NCBI GenBank assembly: GCA_965230195.1
Contig: OZ245997.1
Location: forward strand, 930,001-994,000
DNA length: 64,000 nt
Direction: 5' to 3'
DNA from: Putridiphycobacter sp965230195
GTDB taxonomy: Bacteria > Bacteroidota > Bacteroidia > Flavobacteriales_D > Crocinitomicaceae
Below are positions 54,828 through 64,000 of the stretch, one piece after another. How positions within the stretch are numbered: the stretch's first letter is position 1; every line of letters begins with the position of its first letter. Both the position numbers and the translations under genes were made by a program. Under the pieces are notes generated by a model. It saw only the letters and a list, made by a program, of their open reading frames with translations. It searched no databases and was not told the origin of the DNA.

Positions 54828-56132
54828 ATGAGCCTAACTCACGCGAAGCTGTCACACACGATACATGCAGCCTTGGGACGCACGAATATCGGCATATCGC
54901 ATCTCTGCCGTTGTCGTAACAGCGATGTCCTGTCCGCTGCTTTAACAAATCGAACGGTCGAGATCTATTCGCTGCGAGAAACGCGCGGCGTTCATCTCTG
55001 TCATCTGGGAAACATCCAGGGAGCTGTTACGGATCAGCTTTTTCGATTCGAATCGAATCGTTACTGGCTCATGACCTGCACCGACGAAGGATATCTACAA
55101 CAGTGGGACATTCGAAGTGGGGAGTCGATTGATAGGTCCGCCGCCACCGTCACTTTGAAATCAACAGAACTAAATGGCGTTGTAGGTTTCATCATAGAAC
55201 AAGTCTCGCCAGTATGGCTGTTCGCGAACACATGCTGGCAGTGGGGACAGAGGAGGGCACGATTGGTTTCTTAGATATGCGCATGAACCAATTGATCACG
55301 GAGTTTACAGAATCGCATGATTCGGAAATCACACAGGTAATTCGACATCGCTGACCCAATTCTCACACATTCTGCATGTTAAGGTTGCCTTTCATCCACA
55401 AAAGAGAGACATGTTCTTCAGTGCCTCAGACGATGGAATGCTGTCGGTTTTTGATTTGTCTCATGGAATGGATGAAGATGCCAGCTTCATGGTAGCTGCC
55501 TCTCTGAAAAGAGTAGGTTCGATGGGGGGTCTGTATTCCAGGCGGGTCAGAATTGGGATCCGATTTCACGGTTTGGGTTTTTTGGTGATCATCAGCAGCA
55601 ACTCTGGTGTCTCTCGGGGCAACATGGTCTGGCCCTGTGGGAATGGGAAGAAGGTCTGAAAGAGGAATCCAAGAAAGGCGCCGTGCCCTACTACCAACAA
55701 CCAGACATACGTCCAATGCTGAACTCTGATCACATCCAAGATGTCACATCAATCCCATCACAGCTCACTCTCACATCTCCGTCATTCTAGGTGCAATACT
55801 GCTTGGCCTGTTTCGCTGACTGCAACGAGCTAAAAGTTATTGGAGGAGATGACTACGGAGCCTTGGCCACTTTTAGCGTTCTCTCTACCGGACGCATCAA
55901 AGATCCTGATCAGGATTTTACTTTCGATGTGGCGCTGAAAGGTGGCCATCGAGAAAGCGTTGGATGTTTTCTTCAGTGGAGGGATTCCATGTGGGTCACT
56001 GCTGGTGAAGATGGCAGAATCTGTTTCTGGATCAACGTACCGCCAGAGGAATCGTCGATCTCTTCAGAAGAGGAGGGCACTTCTCGTGTCGCCGCCAGGG
56101 ACAAACGGCCGCTACGTATGAAACCGTACTGA
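54828..56132 (+). CDS. WD40 protein, WDR89-like
   Basis: Begins MSLTHAKLSHTIHAALGRTN at ATG 54828, 82 bp from the divergent ALIX start. WD40 blades are visible: LSAALTNRTVEIYSLRETRG, YWLMTCTDEGYLQQWDIRSG, LAVGTEEGTIGFLDMRMNQL, MFFSASDDGMLSVFDLSHGM and SMWVTAGEDGRICFWINVP. The segment VQYCLACFADCNELKVIGGD with the late KGGHRESVGCFLQW is what I recall of WDR89. An acidic C-terminal tail ends RPLRMKPY. Introns of about 45-60 nt interrupt it. Function in the family is unknown. The stop lies 8 bp from the convergent UPF0415 stop. Confidence 0.78.
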
Positions 56133-56140
56133 GGATGCGT

Positions 56141-57654
56141 TTACAGTCCTGTCAACCAAACGGGGCGATGCACAAAGAATTCCAGATGTATACCACGCTG
56201 CTTTAATTTATTGACGAGTCTCTGATTGCAAGTGACGGTTAAGGCCCTCTGTGAGTCTCCCAGACCGAAGACAGCTTCCTGCAAGTCTGTCAAATCCTCT
56301 ACAGAAGCAACACGTTCCGACCACCATTTATCTTTTTCGGCCTATGCAAGGGACATGGGCATGCGATCGGTTGTCTCACAAAGACAACCAACCGTCTTGT
56401 AAATGATGAGCCTCGAACGGAGCGATTTCCAGCGGTCCTGTTCGCGTGGTCCGCTCAAAGTAGACAGTAGATTCTCAAACTGGACAACGGCGTCCTCTGC
56501 CACAATGAGAGGTCGGTCTGCCAGCAAGGGCTCCACAAGAGGCAGAATAGGATCCTTTATCTCTTCCTAACAGTCATGTCACATCAGCAAAGATGCTGCG
56601 TGACAGTGAGGCGATCACTTCGACACAGACTCGGAGATGTTTGTTGCCTTGAGACCATCGAAGAACGTCCGGATTCTGAGGCCCGCCATAAGAAACCTCA
56701 GAGATCAGTGCACAGATCGCTGTCACATCAAGATTGATAACGTCTGGCGGCGGAGGAGGAGCAGGAATTCGCTTGAGAACATCCACATCTGCACGACGCG
56801 TCGATGAGAACCATTCACCCCTCATTCTAACGTCACATCACCCACCTCCATTCAACGCATGTGCGCCCATGGATGTGATCTCTTCGATGACATCCTCTCC
56901 AAACATCTCAGAGCAATAGACAATGACATCTGGAGGCCTCCATCGAATACAATGCTCTGAAGAGTGCGAGACGGCCAAGAGATCTTTCAATTTCTGCTCC
57001 AAACCCTATTCGTGTTCTCCTCAAATCGACTCATCACGAAACAATGTGCGAGATGCATCACACTTTGTGATGTCCTGGCAGTCCGATCCAATGCAGGCTG
57101 TCGGTATCCGCGATCTTGACCGTTCGGATTTGGATCCAGGCGCTTCCACAGTTCGCAACGATATCGACTTCGATCTTCACTGGCTTGGGTCCTCGCTCGT
57201 CGGGCGGTTTTGCTTTCTCTTCAATTCCTGGTGCCAATGGATACTGAAACACTTTACCCAGGGCAACAACGCCTTTCAGGTTTTGAGCCACTCTGAGTTT
57301 AGCATCGTAATTTGCAAAGTTGTTCTTGAACCCTTGCAACTGATCAACCCCATGGCACATGACAGCGCTCCGCAATCTCATCTCTTACCTGTTGTTTTCG
57401 CTGCTCTTGCCAAATGGGATCCACTTGCTCGCCTTCCTCCACAAAACGCTTCAAGGCTGCCAAATCTCGAGCGACCCTCCTAAACAACGACCGGCCTCTT
57501 GTCGGTGGGTCACTGAGCTATCTGTCCCGTTTTAGTTCCACCTGTACAGTTTTGCGGTGTTCTCGACATCGGGATGCTGTTCGGCATAGTTTTTGAATCC
57601 TTGAAGCAGTTCTTCGTAACCCTGTTGCAGTGCATTGCTTTCGCGATCCGTCAT
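56141..57654 (-). CDS. UPF0415 (C7orf25-like) protein
   Basis: From ATG 57654: MTDRESNALQQGYEELLQGF and KNYAEQHPDVENTAKLYR, then LAALKRFVEEGEQVDPIWQE. The conserved core follows: KIEVDIVANCGSAWIQIRTV and INLDVTAICALISEVSYGG. Next are LIVAEDAVVQFENLLSTLSG, with VVCQSA-like spacing, and LIIYKTVG. The last exon reads GLGDSQRALTVTCNQRLVNK and ends FFVHRPVWLTGL. The pattern 'D.T...ALVS', 'E..V..F..L....G', 'ERW..L...L' fits the human C7orf25/UPF0415 family, which has a PIN-like C-terminal domain. Function is not established. About five short introns are inferred. Its start is 97 bp from the divergent KARI start. Confidence 0.78.
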
Positions 57655-57751
57655 CGTACAGATGATGCATTCGGTACATCTCCACCACCCGTGCGTGCAT
57701 TCTCAGAAGATCAGCACGCGACAGTCCGAACGCATCGATCGATCGATCGAC
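57655..57751. promoter_or_regulatory. Shared 97-bp divergent promoter of UPF0415 and KARI genes
   Basis: All sequence between the two opposing start codons. It contains a CGAT-repeat tract (about 57734-57749) ending two bases before the KARI ATG. No TATA box is evident. Promoter role is inferred from position only. Confidence 0.45.
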
Positions 57752-59709
57752 ATGTCGTCCACGACGTTTTTCGCCTCGCAATTGCGTTGCGTCTCGAGAT
57801 ATGGATCGGTCGCGCGTTCACGCGCCTCGTCTTCACGTCGCTGCGTGTTCTCTGTGCCACGACATCAACGCCGCCTCTCGCGTCGTTCGTTGCGCCCCAG
57901 TCCCATCGTTGCCAAAGCTGTGGACTTTGACACAAAGATCTTCCAGAAAGAAAAGGTCGACATGCCAGGAGAGAGCGAGGGCATCGTGCGTGGCGGTCGA
58001 GATAAGTTCGCCCTTGTGCCCGAAGCGTTTGCTGGGATTAAGCAAATTGGCGTCATCGGTTGGGGATCTCAAGCACCGGCACAGGCGCAGAATTTGCGAG
58101 ATACTTTTGCGGAAGTGGGCGTAAAGGCCAAAGTTGTGATCGGCTTACGTCCCGAATCTTCATCCAACAAAGAAGCGGAGGCCTGTGGATTTACAAAAAA
58201 GGACGGTACACTTGGAGAGATTTTTGATGTGGTCTCCAAGAGTGATTTTGTGATACTCCTGATTTCAGACGCCGCTCAAGTGAGGCTGGCTGGCACACAT
58301 AGTTCCACTAAGACCACGTGTCTATAGGCAAAACTCTATCCACGCATCTTGGCTGCGATGAAGCCTGGATCGACCCTGGGTCTGTCTCATGGGTTCCTGC
58401 TGGGGGTCATGAAGAATGACGGTGTGGATTTTCGACAAGACATCGACGTGATTTTGGTGGCACCTAAAGGAATGGGTCCTTCTGTGCGACGTCTTTACGA
58501 ACAAGGCAAGAGCGTAAACGGTGCTGGAATCAATTGCTCTTTCGCCATCCATCAAGTGCCTATCCCAATACAGCACTCCTCTAACTCAATGCTTACCTTT
58601 CTGCCAGGACTACACAGGTAACGCAACGAATCTGGCCATTGGCTGGGCCGTTGCCATCGGCGCTCCTTTTGCTTTCGGTAATTGCATGTCCTGTCTGATC
58701 CTGCCGTGCACGATCGTGCTCTGTAGCCACAACGTTGGAGAGTGAATACAAGAGTGATATCTACGGCGAACGTTGCATACTACTGGGTGCCGTGCATGGA
58801 GTGGTTGAGGCTTTGTTCCAGAGATTTGTCAACAAAGGGTTGTCCCCTGAAGATGCTTTCAAGAACTCAGTCGAGAGTATCACCGGTCCCATCTCACGCA
58901 CAATCTCAACACAAGGAATGCTCGCCCTTTACAATTCTATGAATGACAAAGACAAACAGACATTTCAGAAAGCTTACTCGGCATCGTACAAGCCTCTCAT
59001 TGATATCTGTATCGAGATCTATGAAGATGTATCCAGCGGATACGAGATACAGTCTGTGATAAACAAAGCATCGAGGCTGGACAAGTTTCCAATGGGCAAA
59101 ATCGACAGGACATATATGTGGCAGGTGAATGGGATCCGGGTGGAAGAAACATGAGGGATTACGTTGTGCTACATAGGTTGGGAAGGACGTCCGTGCAAAG
59201 AGGGTGGAATCTGAGATTCCAGTCGATCCCTTTACAGCAGGGGTCTATGTCGCCATGATGGTTGCCACCTGTGAAGTTTTGCGTGATCGTGGACATCCCT
59301 ACTCCGAAATCTGCAACGAATCCATCATCGAAGCGGTGGATTCGCTCAACCCTTACATGCACGCCAGGTCACGACTGCCGTTTCTCACACTTCATACTGA
59401 GTGTGACGACGCAGGGGTGTGGCCTTCATGGTCGACAATTGCTCTTACACAGCACGTCTGGGATCGCGAAAGTGGTATCCACGTTTTATGGCGGCGTTGA
59501 ATGAGCAGGTCTTTGTGGATGTGGATGAAGATATCCCGATCAATAATGAAGTGATCGATGAATTCTTGAATCATCCCGTTCACAAAGCGCTGGCCATTTG
59601 TTCGGAGATGCGACCGTCTGTTGACATTTCCGTCGGAGGCGATGACTCAGACGAAGGCGTCGGTGTGGGTGGGGCCAGAGTTGAGTACAAGAGCACCGTC
59701 GCCGCGTAG
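57752..59709 (+). CDS. Ketol-acid reductoisomerase, plant-type (class II), plastid
   Basis: Converts acetolactate or acetohydroxybutyrate to dihydroxy acids with NADPH in branched-chain amino-acid synthesis. ATG 57752 opens a Ser/Arg-rich transit peptide (MSSTTFFASQLRCVSRYGSV). Then come FDTKIFQKEKVDMPGESEGI and the NADPH site IGVIGWGSQAPAQAQNLRD, followed by LGLSHGFLLGVMKNDGVDF, KGMGPSVRRLYEQGK and the metal-site segment ESEYKSDIYGERCILLGAVH. AVDSLNPYMHAR and MRPSVDISVGG follow. Six exons join in frame over introns of about 45-60 nt, for example after SDAAQ, HQ, PFAF, MWQ and HAR. The long form with a duplicated C-terminal domain is the plant/proteobacterial class. The acidic C-terminal tail ends TVAA. 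Confidence 0.97.
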
Positions 59710-59943
59710 AACAGCCAAAAGAGTCCTATACAAAATGACGTTGTCGTACAATCCCCGCTGCCGATCGTGCGTCGGATCTGAATCAAAAAAAAACGAATGA
59801 AACACGAAACGACGATTGAATTCTGGACATCGGTGGCCACTCCATCTGTCTGTTAGTCTCATGAATTGTACGACGAAGGTACCGTACCGTCGATTTTTCT
59901 GCACGTTCGTCGGTGATATTCGTCGTCGATCGGATCGGAAGAG

Positions 59944-60315
59944 ATGAATCGAGCGACAGGCGGTCTGCTCTCGGATGTCTATACGATTTTTATCAAATTC
60001 ACGCGGCACAACACGCATATGACTTTGGCGAAGAACTGGTCACAGGTGTGTTTTTCGATATCGACGGGCGATCTGGGATTCGCCGGTGCTAAGAAACGCA
60101 CGAATTACGCAGCAGAGATGACAGCAGAGCGATGCGCAACGAAAGCGCAAGGACTCGGTGTGACCAACGTCGATGTCTATCTCAAAGGAGAGGGGTTCAA
60201 CAAAATGGCTGTCCTGCGCCATCTGACGAAATGTGGCCTCGTCGTGATGCGCATCGTCGAGAGGACGCCAATTCCGTTCAATGGCTGCCGAAAGAGAAAA
60301 TCGCTGAGAAAATGA
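59944..60315 (+). CDS. Mitochondrial ribosomal protein uS11
   Basis: A single exon of 123 residues, ATG 59944. The uS11 fold is clear: DVYTIFIKFTRHNTHMTLAK, then GDLGFAGAKKRTNYAAEMTA, VTNVDVYLKGEGFNKMAVLR and VERTPIPFNGCRKRKSLRK. The 'TPIPHNGCR' end forms part of the ribosomal platform at the Shine-Dalgarno region. No obvious presequence precedes the domain, though the first ten residues could act as one. Plastid uS11 is normally plastome-encoded, so a mitochondrial role is inferred. It is diverged from bacterial uS11 (the GNV..W motif is altered). Confidence 0.82.
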   Translation: MNRATGGLLSDVYTIFIKFTRHNTHMTLAKNWSQVCFSISTGDLGFAGAKKRTNYAAEMTAERCATKAQGLGVTNVDVYLKGEGFNKMAVLRHLTKCGLVVMRIVERTPIPFNGCRKRKSLRK

Positions 60316-60444
60316 GATGCACTCAGACGACATCCGTTCGATCAGATGTCTCACAAAAACAAACGGTTGTACCAAACAATGATGCTCACTCAAAATCTCG
60401 GTTTCAAAACATCTCAAAAAGAAAAGACATCTGCACACGAGATC

Positions 60445-63334
60445 TCATGGCTTGGACGGAGTTCGGAGGGGTTGTTTCTTGGCCTCTTTCTTTGTACTGG
60501 ACCTCTTGTCGATGGATGCGTTCTTGAGCTTTGCTCTGGATACAGAAGTGTGAGAAAAGAAGTGAGATGTCGTCGCGGACTTGAGTTCTGACACAGTGTT
60601 TTCTGCCGATGCGCGTGCAGCGGTCTCCGTTCGAAGTTGCTCTCTAGCCGCTTTCACCTCTTCCTGTGCCACAGTCGCTGCATCCCTCAACTTTTGCAGT
60701 TCTTCCAGAGCTGCTGTCTTTTCAACCTCGCGCTTGTCAAGTGTCGATCTCGCCTGACAGCACTCTCAGAATACCGGCGCCGTCCATGGAAGGTGCGCAC
60801 TTTCTCTGTGTCTTTTCTGGCCTCTTCCAATTCCTTGCTCAAATCGGACGCGCGTTGTTCCGCTTGGTCTCTCGCACGTGTCAGCCCAGTGATCTGTTCA
60901 CGTGCTGATCGCCAAGAAATTCGCAAAGGTGACAGTCACTTGATCCGAGAGCTTTGCGGTGAGTCGTTGTGCTTCCATCAGACGGCCTTGCTCCTCCTCT
61001 ACCTTGTCGCTAACGAGGTAGTACTGTCTCTTCACGGACTCCATCTCATCTTTCAGTCGGTCGATCTCTTTTTGTCCTTCATTCAGATTACCGACTGTGG
61101 ACTCCAACTGCGCCCAGGTATCGCGCACTTCCGTGTCCATACGTTTCACTTCTTCCTCTGCTTTGACCCGTTTTTTCTTCTCCGCCTCGAGATCTGCGAC
61201 AGAATCATCATACTGCGACTTCACCAGTGCCATCTACGTATCCCACGATCCGTGTCCGCGTCGAGATCGGAGACGACGAGACCTGGGAATGCAAGTGGCG
61301 CACTTCCTCTGTGACAGCTTCCAGTTCCTTCTCTAACTGAGAAATGGCTTTGTCCTTGTCGGCAATGTACCCGTTCTTTCTCGCAAGTTCCGCTTGGATC
61401 TGCTTTGACTACACAGACAGCGATGCCACGCCTGTCAGAATAAACATCCAATTCGGCAAGAGATCTCACGCTCTGCTGCTCTTCTTCGAGTCGAGTCGTC
61501 AAAACGCTCAACTCCCGTTCTGCCTCTTCCCTCAATCGAGAAGCATCGTCTATCTTCTTCAAGTAACTCTCGGCCATTTGCGCACTTTGTGTTTCCAACT
61601 GTTGGATAGTTTTCTCTAACGAAGCTGACATCTCCTCGCTCTGCAAACAGACTGCTGCATGAAATGCTGAGGTATATTAGAGATCACACTTTTTTCAGTT
61701 TTTGCCTCTGTTCATCATAGTTCCGTTGAAGATCTGTAAGATCTTGTTCTGTCTGCGACTGCGTTTCTGTTAGTCCTTCCAGCTGTTCGTCCTTTTCTTT
61801 GAGGTAAGTCTCCAGCAGAAGATTCCTTTCCATAAACTTGGCGTTTGTGTTTTTGGCCGAGGATAGTTCGGATTCCATTTCTGTCACCTTCATTCCGATA
61901 TCGCGTGTGAGAAGACGTCCATCGGAGAGTTCGATATTGGTCGACTCCAATTCCTTCTTCAGTTCCTCGATCTCCGTTTCTGCCTGCGTTTTCGCCTCCT
62001 TTTCCATCTCCAGCGCCTCTGTGACGGCCGAGGCCTCTTTCCTGAAAGGAAATCGTCAAATCTGGCGAAAGTGTGATTGTTCGCATTGCTTTGTGGCCTC
62101 GACGACTCTGCGCTCTGCTTCCAATGCTCGCCGTGTCGATGCCATTTCTTGTGTCACTGCTTCTTTCTCTTCTTTGAGGACATCGATCTAGAGACGTATG
62201 TGTGACACAAGAAGTGGCAACTGGACGCACACCTTCTCACGGTTGCTTATGGATTCTGCACTCTTTTCTTCTCTGAGCTGTGTGACGAGCTGCTGCTCTT
62301 CTTCCACAGCAGTCTCAGCTGCATCGACGTCATCTCTATACTCAGATCACACAGTTTATGGCGTCGACGATCAAATGCACCACATACTGCAGCTTCAGGA
62401 TATCGGCTGCCTTTTCGTCGAGCTCTTTGCGTAGACTGGCTTCCGTTTCCTACATACGTTTTGCAAAACGCTCAAAAAAGTGAGAAACGCATTCTCCACC
62501 TCAGCTGTCTTTCCTCTTAGATATAAGAATCCACCCAAACCTCCAACAAGAAGAATGCCCAGAACATTCGCCAGACCACCAACAGTATTCTCCGATTTCT
62601 CAGATTCAACTGTCTTTTCGGACAGCCGAGGCAACAGAACATCATCCTTCTTCGTATCGACAGATAGCAACCCAGGCGGCGGGGCAGCAGGTGTAGATGG
62701 TGAGAAGTAGGGCGTCGGAGTTGTCTACCACGTCATCCTCAATACGAACATTCAGAAAGGAACACACCTACTCTTCTCGCTTTCTTCAGCTCGTTCTCCA
62801 GTTGCTCGATCTTTGCCTTATCCACTTCCAATTGCACTGAAGGATCCAACGTCATCCGCGCTGTCTTCTCCTACAAAGCACATTCGGTTCGTAAAGGCCA
62901 TCATCCCTTTGCTGCTCGCCGAGGACAACCTCTGTATTGGGAATCGTTGTCAGTCCTGGCAATGCAGGTTTCCCCGTCCGTTGGACGATGAGATCAGAGT
63001 ATTCATCGAACAAGTCGGCATGCGCCACAGATAGCTGCCCAGCCAACAACCATGCCTGAAGGATCATGACATTTCCTGATCGTCAGACAGAGGCACCAAT
63101 GCTCAGAAGACCCACGAGGCCAGTCGCTGCGAAAACGTGCAGAAGAGAACGGGTCGGCAACGGCACCAAGGCCACGTTCGACGCGTCTCCCCTCTGCACA
63201 CGGTGATGGCCGTCCTCACACGCAGCGGCGTTCTGCGTCAACCGCCGAGCACTTCGTTCACTGAGCAGTCGCGATTCGCGTATCCTGGATCCTCTCTGTC
63301 GCAACGAGGGACCCGATGCCGTTTTCATGGGCAT
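60445..63334 (-). CDS. MFP1-like thylakoid coiled-coil protein
   Basis: From ATG 63334 an Arg/Ser-rich presequence leads to a hydrophobic stretch (LHVFAATGLVGLLSIGAS, then WLLAGQLSVAHADLFDEY). A further membrane helix follows after EKSENTVGG (LANVLGILLVGGLGGFLYLR). The rest, over 450 residues, is coiled coil across many exons, for example ELKKELESTNIELSDGRLLT, TRLEEEQQSVRSLAELD and VRDTWAQLESTVGNLNEGQK. The end is basic (SSTKKEAKKQPLRTPSKP). Plant MFP1 has this plan: plastid targeting, an N-terminal membrane helix in a 'NPF..LLNGLG..G.GVLG.LY' context and a long filament-like coiled coil on thylakoids. About ten short introns are inferred. Confidence 0.62.
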
Positions 63335-63587
63335 CCATCGCGGAGGACAGATGGCACAGCCTCTTCGGCCGATCCGCATCGACATCAAAACTTTTAATGC
63401 ACTCGATCGCATCTGGCTTTTGCTTTATGATCGATCCGGATCGATTCCAGGAGACAAATCCAATAAAAAGATCGATTGTTTATGCCACAGCTTGTCCGCA
63501 ATAACGTTTATCTGTTTGTAGATGTCATCGCATCGACTGGGTTCATTCTCGATCGTGCAAACTCGAGCAAGAGTGATGGCCTTTCCC
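63335..63587. other. Space between the MFP1-like start and the partial gene's stop
   Basis: A plus-strand frame across 63250-63520 is open (PLRPIRIDIKTFNALDRIWL) but has no start, stop context or family support. Treated as promoter and 3' region. Confidence 0.3.
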
Positions 63588-64000
63588 TTATTCTTGACCT
63601 TCACAGGAGTCTCTGTTGTCTTGCGTTGTGGACTTGAGACGCTTTGAAGGCGGATCTAGATCCACTTTCACCTCTTCGGAAAGATTTACGACCTCTAACG
63701 GCTCCTCATTTCCGGCGGAAACGAAGCCCCTCTTATGAGCATCTCGGGATGTAGGGGCCAACTGCAGGACGCCCAACTTCGGCGGTTTTGTCTTGAGAAA
63801 CTTCTCGACGACAGAAAGACCAATCTGAGCCAAATCTTCGCTTCCACCTTGGTTGCCATTTCTCATCAGACCTAAGATCATCGCATGTGCTCGTTCACGC
63901 AGAGCTTTCCTGCACAGTCACCGTCATGGCTCGCATCTGTCGATGCTGTTTGCTGCACCACCCATTGCTCAGACATTGCCTCTCGTACGACAGTGGTCGA
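63588..64000 (-). CDS. Partial unidentified gene, 5' end beyond the window
   Basis: The last exon reads RERAHAMILGLMRNGNQGGS, EDLAQIGLSVVEKFLKTKPP and a basic/acidic tail (DLDPPSKRLKSTTQDNRDS), ending at 63588. An AG at about 63909 suggests a splice site, with coding continuing to the right edge. The tail has a nuclear-localisation-like PPSKRLK. I do not recognise the family. Confidence 0.45.

Overview
This is nuclear DNA of a photosynthetic, flagellated eukaryote. The genes are packed on both strands and cut by many very short GT-AG introns (mostly about 30-65 nt). Divergent start codons are often only 10-100 bp apart, and convergent stop codons lie 8-11 bp apart or overlap. Several products carry plastid-type transit peptides and belong to plant or green-algal families: plastid glycerol-3-phosphate acyltransferase, plastid S1 protein, NFU, Psb28, a lumenal protein, plant-type ketol-acid reductoisomerase and an MFP1-like thylakoid protein. 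Others are ciliary: RSP2-like, KAP3 and a MYCBPAP homologue. L-seryl-tRNA(Sec) kinase implies selenoprotein synthesis. Together these suggest a flagellate green alga. A prasinophyte such as Micromonas/Mantoniella, on its lower-GC 'big outlier chromosome' (known for tiny introns and accessory DNA), would fit, but that placement is inference.

Layout. 0-14 kb: plastid GPAT (-), RSP2-like (-), plastid S1 protein (+), a Spc24-like kinetochore protein (+), choline-phosphate cytidylyltransferase (-), SNU13/15.5K (-), KAP3 (-) and MYCBPAP (+). 14-25 kb: RING-H2 E3 (-), a plant-conserved membrane protein (+), an RRM protein resembling the N-terminus of cyclophilin E (-), a secreted Kazal protein (+), plastid NFU (-), an unresolved stretch, PIG-C (-), PSTK (+) and a secreted PAN/apple protein (-). 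25-32 kb: a small unknown (+), a thylakoid-lumen protein (-), BOP1 (+), pyruvate dehydrogenase E2 (-) and Psb28 (+).

32-42.4 kb is an accessory-looking region. It has a putative membrane protein (-), a GC-rich island with a 384-aa proline-rich protein built from a 105-bp tandem repeat, a 30-bp minisatellite, exon-like fragments with no identifiable gene, and a duplicated T-rich segment.

42.4-64 kb returns to dense genes: STK19 (+) and SENP8/NEDP1 (-) with overlapping stop codons, two unclear genes, casein kinase 2 beta (-), an unknown (+), a 747-aa intronless protein with eight Cys4 zinc modules (+), a winged-helix-like unknown (-), ribose-5-phosphate isomerase (+), ALIX/BRO1 (-), WDR89 (+), UPF0415 (-), KARI (+), mitochondrial uS11 (+), the MFP1-like protein (-) and a partial gene at the right edge (-).

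Exon structures were worked out by hand from reading frame, GT/AG sites and family similarity recalled from memory. Gene spans and identities are firmer than individual splice sites. No database search was run.
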